Assembly: GCA_019561615.1 (NCBI GenBank)
Contig: JAHEQA010000036.1
Coordinates: 27,335-91,334 of the forward strand
Origin: Methanothermococcus sp. SCGC AD-155-E23
GTDB taxonomy: Archaea > AGJL01 > Methanococci > Methanococcales > Methanococcaceae
Reading direction: 5' to 3'
DNA length: 64,000 bases
Part shown: positions 56,505 to 63,455 of the stretch, one piece after another
How positions within the stretch are numbered: the stretch's first letter is position 1
Layout: each line of letters opens with the position of its first letter
Position numbers and translations under genes: made by a program
The notes under the pieces: model-generated
Told to the model about the DNA's origin: nothing
The model's input: the letters and a program-made list of their open reading frames with translations, nothing else
Databases searched by the model: none

Positions 56505-57686
56505 TTACTTTAACCAGTTATCCAAGGTGGTGACAGGTTTATACCATCTGATCTTTGGAGGGGTTTTCAATATCCTGCCGTACTCCCCTCCTCCTCCAGG
56601 GTAGTAGTATATCCTGTTCTTCCGAAACATCTCGATAGTTCTACCAACCTTCTCATTTATCTTCATCAAGTTGGAGATATCCTCCTTGATAAGGACCTCT
56701 ATCTCGTTACCAAAGTGTTCAATGTACTTCCTCCAGAGGTTCTCAACGACCTTTGTATCTATCCCCCTCCCAATGGAGAGGGAGATGATCTGGGAGAGGG
56801 GAACTATCCTGTAGTAGGGAGGTCTAAACTCTGGATGGATAACCTTCTTATCCCTGGACAACTCCAAGGTCCTATCGTAGACTCCTTTTTTTATAACACC
56901 TCCACACCTGGCACATCTAAAGTTCAACTTTATGGCGTCCTCTATACGGTATCTTAGATAGCACTTTGAACAGGCTGTTAGGTGGTACTTTCCAAGGGCT
57001 GGAGCTAGTCCGTAGTTTGCAAGTATCTTCTTATGCTTTATAGCCCTCCTTATCTCCTCGAAGTTCTCCTCAAGACCTCCAATACCCCTAACTTCAAATT
57101 GATTGAACTCCCTACCTAACCTGTAGGGATGATAGGAGTGGGCATCGGAGTTACTTAGAAAGGGTATGTCCCTAAGTTCCTCTACCATATCTCCCATATC
57201 ACTATCTGCGGACAACCCCAATTCCACAAAGTCAGGTTTCCTCCCGTAACACTGGTATATGGAGTCGAAGGACTTGTAGAGACTGGTGTAGGGGGTGAAG
57301 GCATGGGCAGGTCCTATTAACCCTCCAGCCTCCCTAACTATCTCCATTAGCTCCCCTCCTCCAAGGGTAACCTTAGGTCTCCCTTCAACGTCTATGTTGT
57401 TGGAGTACCTTTTCAACCTCTCCCTAAGTTCATAGGCCTTGGATATGGAGGGTAGAAGTACAAGGTGGTGGACACGATCCCTATCCTCTATCTCTACAGT
57501 TAGGATTAAATTACTGTCTCTGTACTCCTGGATCTCCTGAAGGTATCTGGGATGGAGGCAGTCTCCAGTACCTATTATATGCAGACCCTTTAACTTCCCG
57601 TATCTCAGTACGTGCTCTACGTCCATATGTTTTGAGGTCCCACCTGCAAATCTAGAGTGTATATGCAAGTCACAGTTTACTATCAA
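56505..57686 (-). CDS. Endonuclease Q-like PHP-domain protein (TIGR00375)
   Basis: A 393-residue protein. The PHP metal motifs are NCDLHIHSRFAGG, GTGDCLHP, VEIEDRD, GPAHAFTP and SNSDAHSYHP. A zinc ribbon follows (C-x2-C...C-x2-C: TACSKCYLRY...FRCARCGGVI, about residues 237-263). This combination is that of archaeal EndoQ, which nicks DNA 5' of deaminated bases such as uracil and hypoxanthine. It starts with TTG at 57686 behind AGGAGGGATAAT. A DNA-repair role fits a hot habitat where cytosine deaminates quickly. Confidence 0.87.
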   Translation of the reverse strand: MIVNCDLHIHSRFAGGTSKHMDVEHVLRYGKLKGLHIIGTGDCLHPRYLQEIQEYRDSNLILTVEIEDRDRVHHLVLLPSISKAYELRERLKRYSNNIDVEGRPKVTLGGGELMEIVREAGGLIGPAHAFTPYTSLYKSFDSIYQCYGRKPDFVELGLSADSDMGDMVEELRDIPFLSNSDAHSYHPYRLGREFNQFEVRGIGGLEENFEEIRRAIKHKKILANYGLAPALGKYHLTACSKCYLRYRIEDAIKLNFRCARCGGVIKKGVYDRTLELSRDKKVIHPEFRPPYYRIVPLSQIISLSIGRGIDTKVVENLWRKYIEHFGNEIEVLIKEDISNLMKINEKVGRTIEMFRKNRIYYYPGGGGEYGRILKTPPKIRWYKPVTTLDNWLK

Positions 57687-57761
57687 ATTATCCCTCCTAA
57701 GGTTGAAATTTATTAAAAAAAGAGAGGTAGAATTAACACAACCATAATTAAAAAAAGAGAT

Positions 57762-58199
57762 TTACTCCAACTCCTTAAGGAATTTGGCTATCTTTTGAAC
57801 TACAACTTTTGCCTCCTCCTCGTTTTTAGGATAGATAAGATCTAACCTTGGTATCTTCCTCTTTCTTACCAGGTACTTTATAAGTTCGTTGGTCCTGGCA
57901 CAACCTATACATCCAAAGGCCATAGGAGCCTCATCCATGATAATGGCAGCCTCTGCCTCCTCAATTAGAGGCCCTATTAGTGCCATCCTCCCCCTTATTC
58001 CAGAGGGTACCTCTATAGCCGCATAACGTAATCCCTTCTTAGGATCCTCATCTGTTATATTCATAGGGGGGCTGTCTATCTCTGGAGTTCTAACCTTCTT
58101 ACCTATGACGTTGTTGAGCATTAGGGGTTTGTGACCAAACCTCTCAACAAGATCTCCAAGTATTAGACTGTTAGGTGGAAAGATAAACACCTTCTTCAT
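57762..58199 (-). CDS. Probable methanogenesis marker protein 5
   Basis: A 145-residue protein found, as far as I recall, only in methanogens: [37 protein letters not shown]...[25 protein letters not shown]. The two cysteines in FGCIGCAR (C-x2-C) could bind metal or form a disulfide. The function is unknown, but families of this kind track with methyl-coenzyme M reductase genes. The ATG follows AAAGGTGAAAGT. It lies 18 bases downstream of the DUF2111 gene in the same operon. Confidence 0.78.
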   Translation of the reverse strand: MKKVFIFPPNSLILGDLVERFGHKPLMLNNVIGKKVRTPEIDSPPMNITDEDPKKGLRYAAIEVPSGIRGRMALIGPLIEEAEAAIIMDEAPMAFGCIGCARTNELIKYLVRKRKIPRLDLIYPKNEEEAKVVVQKIAKFLKELE

Positions 58200-58217
58200 A
58201 CTTTCACCTTTCCTCTC

Positions 58218-58607
58218 TTACTTGGGGAAGACGTCCTCAGGTAGGAACTTCATCAACTCCGGTCTCCTTGCCAGGAGTAGTACCTCCTCAAATATACCTG
58301 CAGTGATATCTACCACCCCAACTGCTCCAAGCACCTCGTCGTTGTCCATTATAGGTACCACTATTACTGGAAGTCCTGCATAGGGCCCCTTTATAACACT
58401 TACCCTCAAGGTCCTCTTTAACTCCATGGCTAACTTTAAGACGTATCCCTCGTAGTTGGTATCTACTATTTTACCCTTTTCAACCCTTACCCCAGGCTTC
58501 TCCTTGGATCTCATGGCCACAGGTAGCTTATTTACGAGGATGTGTATGGCATATGCCAGAGGTGCAATCTCCCTGGCATCTGCACCTTTTAGGGCCTCTT
58601 TTAGCAC
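58218..58607 (-). CDS. DUF2111-family protein
   Basis: A 129-residue protein (GTG start at 58607 after GGTGAGAAA) with VIKGPYAGLPVIVVPIMDNDEVLGAVGVVDITAG, which looks like a GAF/heterodimeric sensory beta-sheet motif. I recognise it as DUF2111, restricted to methanogens. It is translated upstream of the marker 5 gene, so the two probably act together in a methanogen-specific process, perhaps sensing or assembling a cofactor (inference). Confidence 0.78.
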   Translation of the reverse strand: MLKEALKGADAREIAPLAYAIHILVNKLPVAMRSKEKPGVRVEKGKIVDTNYEGYVLKLAMELKRTLRVSVIKGPYAGLPVIVVPIMDNDEVLGAVGVVDITAGIFEEVLLLARRPELMKFLPEDVFPK

Positions 58608-58674
58608 TTTCTCACCCTATAAGGTATTTATCTTATAAAGTGTTAATACCTAATATAAAAAACCTGGTGATAGG

Positions 58675-60012
58675 ATGAAAGTGCTGCTAATAGGCGGTGG
58701 GGCGAGGGAACACGCCATTGCAGAGGCCCTAAAGAAGAGCCCCTCTGTAAAACTCTATACACTGATGAAGAACAGGAATCCAGGGATATACAGACTCTCA
58801 GAGAAGGTCTCCTTAAAACCTGAGACAGATCTAGAGGCTATAAAGTCCTTTGCAGAAGAGGTAAAACCAGACATTGCAGTTATCGGTCCCGAGGCACCTT
58901 TGGAGGTAGGGGCGGCAGATGTACTCTGGGATATGGGAGTACCTACTGTAGGTCCAAGGAAAGAAGCTGCCCAGATTGAAACCAGTAAGGAATTTATGAG
59001 GGAGTTGATGAAGAAGTACAGTATAAGGGGGTCTGTGGAATACGCCTCCTTTGACACCTACGAGGGTGTGGAGGAGTACATAGACAGTTTAAGTGAGAGG
59101 GGAATAGATGTTGTTGTGAAACCTGTGGGATTAACTGGAGGTAAAGGGGTAAAGGTGGTGGGAGAACAACTGAAGGATAACCAGGAGGCCAAGGAGTATG
59201 CAAGGGAGATACTGGAGAAGAAGATAGGTGGGGGGAAGGTATTAATAGAGGAGAAACTTGTAGGAGTTGAATTTACACTTCATGGATTTGTAGACGGGAG
59301 GAATATCGCCTTCACCCCAGCAGTCCAGGATCACCCCCACGCCTACGAGGGGGATAAGGGGCCTATCACTGGAGGTATGGGATCCTACTCCTGTCCAGAT
59401 CATAAGTTACCATTCTTAACTGACAGGGATCTAGAGGAGGCCAAAGAAATCATGAGGGAGACAGTTGAGGCCATAAGAAAGGAGGTTGGTCCATACCAGG
59501 GTATCCTCTACGGCCAATTTATGTTAACAGCCGATGGTCCAAAGGTGGTGGAGTACAACGCAAGGTTTGGAGATCCTGAGGCCATGAATATACTACCCCT
59601 GTTGAAGAACCACTTCCTGGAGATCTGTGAGGCCATAGTTAATGGTACCTTAGATAGGATAAATGTGGAGTTTGAGAGGAAGGCAAGTGTATGTAAGTAC
59701 GTGGCACCAAAGGGATATCCAACAAATCCTGTAAAGGGTAAGGTTATAAAGGTAGAGGAGGAGAAGATAAGAGAGACTGGGGCACTTCTCTACTACGCCT
59801 CAGTAGATGAGAGGGATGGTAAGTTGTACCTAACAGGTTCAAGAAGTGTTGCCCTAGTTGGTATATCAGAAAATATTGAGGAGTGTGAGAGGATTGTTGA
59901 GGAGGCCATGAAGTATATAGAGGGGGAGGTATTCCACAGGAGGGACATAGGTAAGATAGAGTTAATTAAAAAGAGAATTGAGATAATGAAAAGACTTAGA
60001 AGAAACTCTTAA
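58675..60012 (+). CDS. purD: Phosphoribosylamine-glycine ligase
   Basis: A 445-residue ATP-grasp enzyme, second step of purine synthesis: [51 protein letters not shown] and [35 protein letters not shown]-grasp and the C-terminal PurD domain are both intact. GGTGATAGG precedes the ATG. It shares a short divergent region with the DUF2111 gene. Confidence 0.97.
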   Translation: MKVLLIGGGAREHAIAEALKKSPSVKLYTLMKNRNPGIYRLSEKVSLKPETDLEAIKSFAEEVKPDIAVIGPEAPLEVGAADVLWDMGVPTVGPRKEAAQIETSKEFMRELMKKYSIRGSVEYASFDTYEGVEEYIDSLSERGIDVVVKPVGLTGGKGVKVVGEQLKDNQEAKEYAREILEKKIGGGKVLIEEKLVGVEFTLHGFVDGRNIAFTPAVQDHPHAYEGDKGPITGGMGSYSCPDHKLPFLTDRDLEEAKEIMRETVEAIRKEVGPYQGILYGQFMLTADGPKVVEYNARFGDPEAMNILPLLKNHFLEICEAIVNGTLDRINVEFERKASVCKYVAPKGYPTNPVKGKVIKVEEEKIRETGALLYYASVDERDGKLYLTGSRSVALVGISENIEECERIVEEAMKYIEGEVFHRRDIGKIELIKKRIEIMKRLRRNS

Positions 60013-60033
60013 AATAAAAAAAAGAGGGAGAGG

Positions 60034-61206
60034 ATGAAGAAGATAGAATATGAGAAACTTCTCATGATCCCAGGACCTACCATGGTATCAAGTGAGGTAT
60101 TGAATACAATGGCCTATCCTGTTATAGGTCATAGAACTGAGGAGTTCAGGATACTGTTGGAGGATACTATAGAGAAGATGAAAAAGGTATTTATTACCCA
60201 GGGGGATGTTTACATCATCACAGGATCTGGAACTGCAGCTATGGATATGGCTATTGCCAACACTGTAGAGAAGGGGGATAAGGTACTTACTATATGTAAC
60301 GGTAACTTTGGAGAGAGGTTCTCCAAGATTGTGGAGGTGTACAAGGGAGATGTTGTTAAATTGGAGTATCCATGGGGAAGGGGTGCAAGACCTGAGGATG
60401 TAAAGAGAATCTTGGAGGAGAATCCAGATATCAAGGCTGTCACCGTAGTTCACAACGAGACATCCACAGGTGTAAGGAATCCAATTAAGGAGATTGGAGA
60501 GATAGTTAAGGACTACAACGCCCTCTATATAGTTGATACCATCTCCTCCCTAGGTGGTGACTACGTAGATGTGGATAGATTCCATATAGACATATGTGTT
60601 ACAGGCTCTCAGAAGTGTCTAGGGGCACCTCCAGGGGTCTCAGCCATATCCATAAGTGAGAAGGCCTGGGATGTTATAAACTCCAGGGAGAGTAAGTCCT
60701 TCTACCTGGATATAAAGGCCTATAGAGATAGGTTTGAGAGTAAAAGGGAGTCACCCTATACACCTGCAGTACCCCTGATCTATGCATTAAATAAGGCACT
60801 GGATAGGGTACTTGAGGAGGGTTTGGAAAATAGGGTTAAGAGACATGAGAGGATGGCAAGGGCAACAGTTGCAGGGTTGGAGGCCATGGGTATAGAGTTA
60901 TTTGCAGAGGAGTGGGCAAGATCTATAACTGTAACCTCTGCCAAGTATCCAGAGGGTATAGAGGATAAGAAGTTTAGAGGGATCCTATCTAACAAGTACA
61001 AGGTGGTCATTGCAGGAGGACAGGGACAGGTCAGCGGTAAGATATTCAGGATAGGACATATGGGAGAGGTAAGGGAGATCCATATACTGGGAACCTTGGC
61101 CGCCATAGAGATGGCATTCAAGGAGTTAGGCTATGAAGCCAGTGGAGGGGTAGATGCTGCCAAGGATATACTGGGTACGGGCTGTACTATAGATAGCAAC
61201 ATTTAG
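60034..61206 (+). CDS. PLP-dependent alanine-glyoxylate/serine-pyruvate aminotransferase family protein
   Basis: A 390-residue class V aminotransferase: LLMIPGPTMVSSEVLNTMAYPVIGHRTEEF, ITGSGTAAMDMAIAN, VHNETSTGVRNPI, YIVDTISSLGGDYVDVD, and the PLP-lysine in CVTGSQKCLGAPPG. In methanogens a protein of this kind is proposed in serine/glyoxylate or methanopterin-related transamination; the substrate is not shown by the sequence. It begins 21 bases after purD behind AAAGAGGGAGAGG. It is the left neighbour of the 927-base repeat region. Confidence 0.92.
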   Translation: MKKIEYEKLLMIPGPTMVSSEVLNTMAYPVIGHRTEEFRILLEDTIEKMKKVFITQGDVYIITGSGTAAMDMAIANTVEKGDKVLTICNGNFGERFSKIVEVYKGDVVKLEYPWGRGARPEDVKRILEENPDIKAVTVVHNETSTGVRNPIKEIGEIVKDYNALYIVDTISSLGGDYVDVDRFHIDICVTGSQKCLGAPPGVSAISISEKAWDVINSRESKSFYLDIKAYRDRFESKRESPYTPAVPLIYALNKALDRVLEEGLENRVKRHERMARATVAGLEAMGIELFAEEWARSITVTSAKYPEGIEDKKFRGILSNKYKVVIAGGQGQVSGKIFRIGHMGEVREIHILGTLAAIEMAFKELGYEASGGVDAAKDILGTGCTIDSNI

Positions 61207-61462
61207 ATATTATTCTTCTTGAGTATGGGGAGACGTTGAGAGGTTAAGTAGGTTGTTGGACATGGGGAGTTTGGTTACCTTGTCTTAAATTTTTGACGAA
61301 ATTCGTACCCCCTAAATTTTTTCACTATAATACAAAATCAACCCCCTCTGTTTTCTTATAATAAAAAGTTGAACCCCCGGTGCGAAATCCGCACCCCCTC
61401 AAAGATTTTCCCCGGGTTTTTTCTCACCCACCTTCCCAAAATCCCAATTCCATATATATACC

Positions 61463-61494
61463 TGCGTCCCAGGGTATATATACCCCGGGACGCA
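61463..61494. repeat. Near-perfect 32-base palindrome with TATA centre
   Basis: Arms TGCGTCCC and GGGACGCA flank a perfect palindromic centre GGGTATATATACCC, with one A/C mismatch between each arm and the centre. Such a long dyad can extrude as a cruciform or bind a symmetric protein. Its right arm runs into the repeat copy at 61489. Confidence 0.85.
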
Positions 61495-61555
61495 TTCCGC
61501 ACCCCCTCTCCCATTTTCTTATAGTGAATACCTGAACCCCGGTGCGGAATGCGTC
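61489..61555. repeat. Perfect 15-base inverted repeat pair (copy 3/4)
   Basis: GACGCATTCCGCACC at 61489-61503 and GGTGCGGAATGCGTC at 61541-61555 are exact reverse complements, 37 bases apart, with an AT-rich TTTTCTTATAGTGAATA between them. Confidence 0.9.
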
Positions 61556-61808
61556 ACAAAATCCCTCTTAAGGTGCGGATTTCGTCCACCTACGAAGGTC
61601 AACCTCGAGATTTTCCCGGGACTCTTCCTTGACAACTGCCGCATTTCGCACCCCCCTCCAAGACCCCACAATTTTTTCTTATAATATAAACCTCATTTCT
61701 TATAGTGAAACCTCCTTTGAGGGCTAGTAACCCCTGGGTAATACCCCTAACTGTGCCGAAGTTCGGATCAGAGATTCTAATACCCCCTCTTAGGGTTTCT
61801 GATACCCC

Positions 61809-61880
61809 GGTGCGAAATTCGTCCCAATTCGACATCTCCCTATACTGGTTTTTCCAGAAAACCACGACGAATTTCGCACC
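61809..61880. repeat. Perfect 15-base inverted repeat pair with inner hairpin (copy 7/8)
   Basis: GGTGCGAAATTCGTC at 61809-61823 and GACGAATTTCGCACC at 61866-61880 are exact reverse complements. Between them a 7-base stem TGGTTTT/AAAACCA (61846-61864) forms a second hairpin, so the unit can fold as a nested structure. Confidence 0.9.
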
Positions 61881-61939
61881 TAAAACAGTACAACCCCCTG
61901 ACTAAAACCCAAAATAAGGACGAGATCTGTACCCCATAA

Positions 61940-62110
61940 AAAATAGTGACTTAACCTTCAGTGGGATATACGCCATACTTCCCCTATGCCCGCTATATGG
62001 GTACTTAAGCCCTAATGGTTACAGGTATTCCCCTGAAGATGTGGGGAGTTCCTCTTCCCTTGAAAGCCCTCAGATAAGAGGGAAGGTTATCCACTACCGA
62101 TGTTTCAAAT
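61940..62110. ncRNA. Candidate structured RNA or hairpin-rich tail
   Basis: Several local stems are seen: TCCCC/GGGGA (62029-62033 with 62043-62047) and CCCTC/GAGGG (62067-62071 with 62078-62082), plus a weak CCC/GGG at 61989-62001. No open frame of note is present on either strand. A T6 run on the minus strand (near 61938-61943) could end a minus-strand transcript. I looked for RNase P RNA and SRP RNA signatures and found none. The strand is undecided, and it may be only part of the repeat region. Confidence 0.3.
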
Positions 62111-62133
62111 GTGATAGATAATCAGAACGGTAA

Positions 62134-62505
62134 TCACTCCTCCTCAAACTCTACAGTTATATTTTTTATGTTGAACTCCTTACCCCCATCTATTTTTAGT
62201 GATAGGTTGCCACATTTTGGACAACTTATAATAAGATCATCTACAGAGTCTAGCTCCCCCCTGTAACCACAGTTGTTACATGTGATATAGGGTTTTATAA
62301 TCTCCACCTCTATCTCTGCCCCCTCACATATAGTGGATTTGGAGATCACCTCGAAGGCGAACTTCAACTGCTCTACATTTATAAATGTTAACTCCCCAAT
62401 TTCCAGCTTTATCTTACTTACTCTTTTCACATTTTTGAGATTCTGGTTTTTTACAGTATCTAATATGGTGTTTAACATGAAGGTTGCATAGGATAACTCG
62501 TGCAT
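62134..62505 (-). CDS. hypA: Hydrogenase nickel metallochaperone HypA
   Basis: A 123-residue protein starting MHELSYATFML, where His2 is part of the nickel site. It ends with the zinc ribbon ITCNNCGYRGELDS...ISCPKCGNLSLKI (C-x2-C...C-x2-C). It hands nickel to [NiFe] hydrogenase large subunits. The ATG follows GAAGGTGTAGAGT. It is separated from hypF (2097) by most of the window. It faces the repeat region with its 3' end. Confidence 0.95.
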   Translation of the reverse strand: MHELSYATFMLNTILDTVKNQNLKNVKRVSKIKLEIGELTFINVEQLKFAFEVISKSTICEGAEIEVEIIKPYITCNNCGYRGELDSVDDLIISCPKCGNLSLKIDGGKEFNIKNITVEFEEE

Positions 62506-62574
62506 ACTCTACACCTTCAATTAAAATAATAAGGTTTAAAATGATTGTTTTTTATATTACTGCTAGGTGATAGG

Positions 62575-63453
62575 ATGAGTATTATAATAGGTTATTACGG
62601 CCATAACGGTGCTGTAATTGGTGGGGACAGGAGGAATATCATCTTCAGGGGTGATCCTAAGAAGAGGGAGGAATTAGAGAGAAAGTTATACTCTGGAGAG
62701 ATCAAGGATGAGGAGGAGTTAAAGAGGGTGGCAGAGGAGTTGGGGGTTAAGGTATACATAGAGGATGAGAGAGTCAAGGTGAAGAAGATAAACAACACTT
62801 TAGTTGGGGAGGTTAGGTCCATAGGTGCAGATTCCCGTCGGAGGAGGATGTACTTAACTAAGGGGATGTGTGCCATTGTGGATATACTAAATGACGATAT
62901 TGTAAATAAGTCTGTAAAAAAAGGTAGTGGTATTATCATCTTTGGAAATAAGTATCTGAAGGAGATAGCTAGTAGGGAACTTAAGAAGTACATGTACGAC
63001 TTCAACAGGATGAGTATTGAGGAGGTTAAGAAGGTTATAGAGGATGTACTGAGGAAATGTTGTGGGGGTCCAACATCCTCCAAGGATTTTGACATACTCT
63101 ATACAGATAAGAGGGAGAGGGATCTGGAGAAGGTTATTAAAGAGGATTTAGAGGAGTTAAGGAGGTACAGGCAGGAGTTAAGACAGAAGATGGAGGATTT
63201 CCAAAAGGTTATGGCCATAGTGAATAAGATAGAGACCAACGGGGAGGTTGGTGTTATCAAGGATGGAAAACTTGTACTAAATGAGGACCATTTAGCCATA
63301 GATAAGATATGTCCAAATCCAAGACAATTTAAAGAGATAGAGGTTGAAGGGGATTTTGAGGAGGGGGATATAGTGGTAATAGAGAACGGTGCCTTGAAGG
63401 TAAAGGGTAAGGATGTGATACTTAAGACCAACTACATCATATGTAAGAAGTGA
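62575..63453 (+). CDS. DUF2121 protein (proteasome-like fold)
   Basis: A 292-residue methanogen protein: MSIIIGYYGHNGAVIGGDRRNIIFRGD resembles the N-terminus of Ntn-type proteasome beta-like folds, followed by a charged insertion, CAIVDILNDDIVNKSVKKGSGIIIFGNKYLKEIASREL, and a C-terminal coiled-coil plus small beta domain. I recognise DUF2121. No N-terminal Thr/Ser/Cys nucleophile is evident after Met1 (Ser2 would need Met removal). The start at ATG 62575 is set by AGGTGATAGG; the longer frame from 62545 is unlikely. The function is unknown. Confidence 0.82.
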   Translation: MSIIIGYYGHNGAVIGGDRRNIIFRGDPKKREELERKLYSGEIKDEEELKRVAEELGVKVYIEDERVKVKKINNTLVGEVRSIGADSRRRRMYLTKGMCAIVDILNDDIVNKSVKKGSGIIIFGNKYLKEIASRELKKYMYDFNRMSIEEVKKVIEDVLRKCCGGPTSSKDFDILYTDKRERDLEKVIKEDLEELRRYRQELRQKMEDFQKVMAIVNKIETNGEVGVIKDGKLVLNEDHLAIDKICPNPRQFKEIEVEGDFEEGDIVVIENGALKVKGKDVILKTNYIICKK

Positions 63454-63455
63454 CC

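Larger units (their letters stand above)
61207..62133 (+). repeat. Repeat-rich, C-tract-rich intergenic region (candidate origin or partition site)
   Basis: No credible gene is seen in this 927-base gap between two convergent genes. It holds about nine copies of a 15-16-base dyad motif, most next to a C4-6 tract on the C-side: 61295-61312, 61379-61398, 61489-61506, 61541-61555, 61572-61587, 61639-61656, 61809-61824, 61866-61880 and a weak copy at 61919-61936. The core is GACGAATTTCGCACC or its reverse complement, with small changes. Between them are AT-rich elements like TTTCTTATAGTGAA. The plus strand is strongly C-rich and poor in G runs. The right end (about 61940-62110) has no such repeats but several hairpins. 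The function is not known; see the findings. Confidence 0.85.

Noticed and set aside
61599..61865. Open reading frame of 88 codons on the minus strand inside the repeat region
   Set aside because: It spans dyad repeats, has no convincing ribosome site, and its translation is low-complexity and unlike the proteins of this genome.
61705..61905. Open reading frame of 66 codons on the plus strand inside the repeat region
   Set aside because: It is made of repeat copies and C tracts with no start context; it is a by-product of the repeats.
61295..61936. Possible CRISPR array
   Set aside because: The repeats are short, occur in both orientations, vary in sequence and have irregular spacing; no spacer-repeat regularity or cas genes are seen.
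61940..62110. RNase P RNA or SRP RNA in the hairpin-rich tail
   Set aside because: I looked on both strands for the conserved core phrases of these RNAs and found only weak resemblance (for example GAGGAACTCC); this is not enough to name it.
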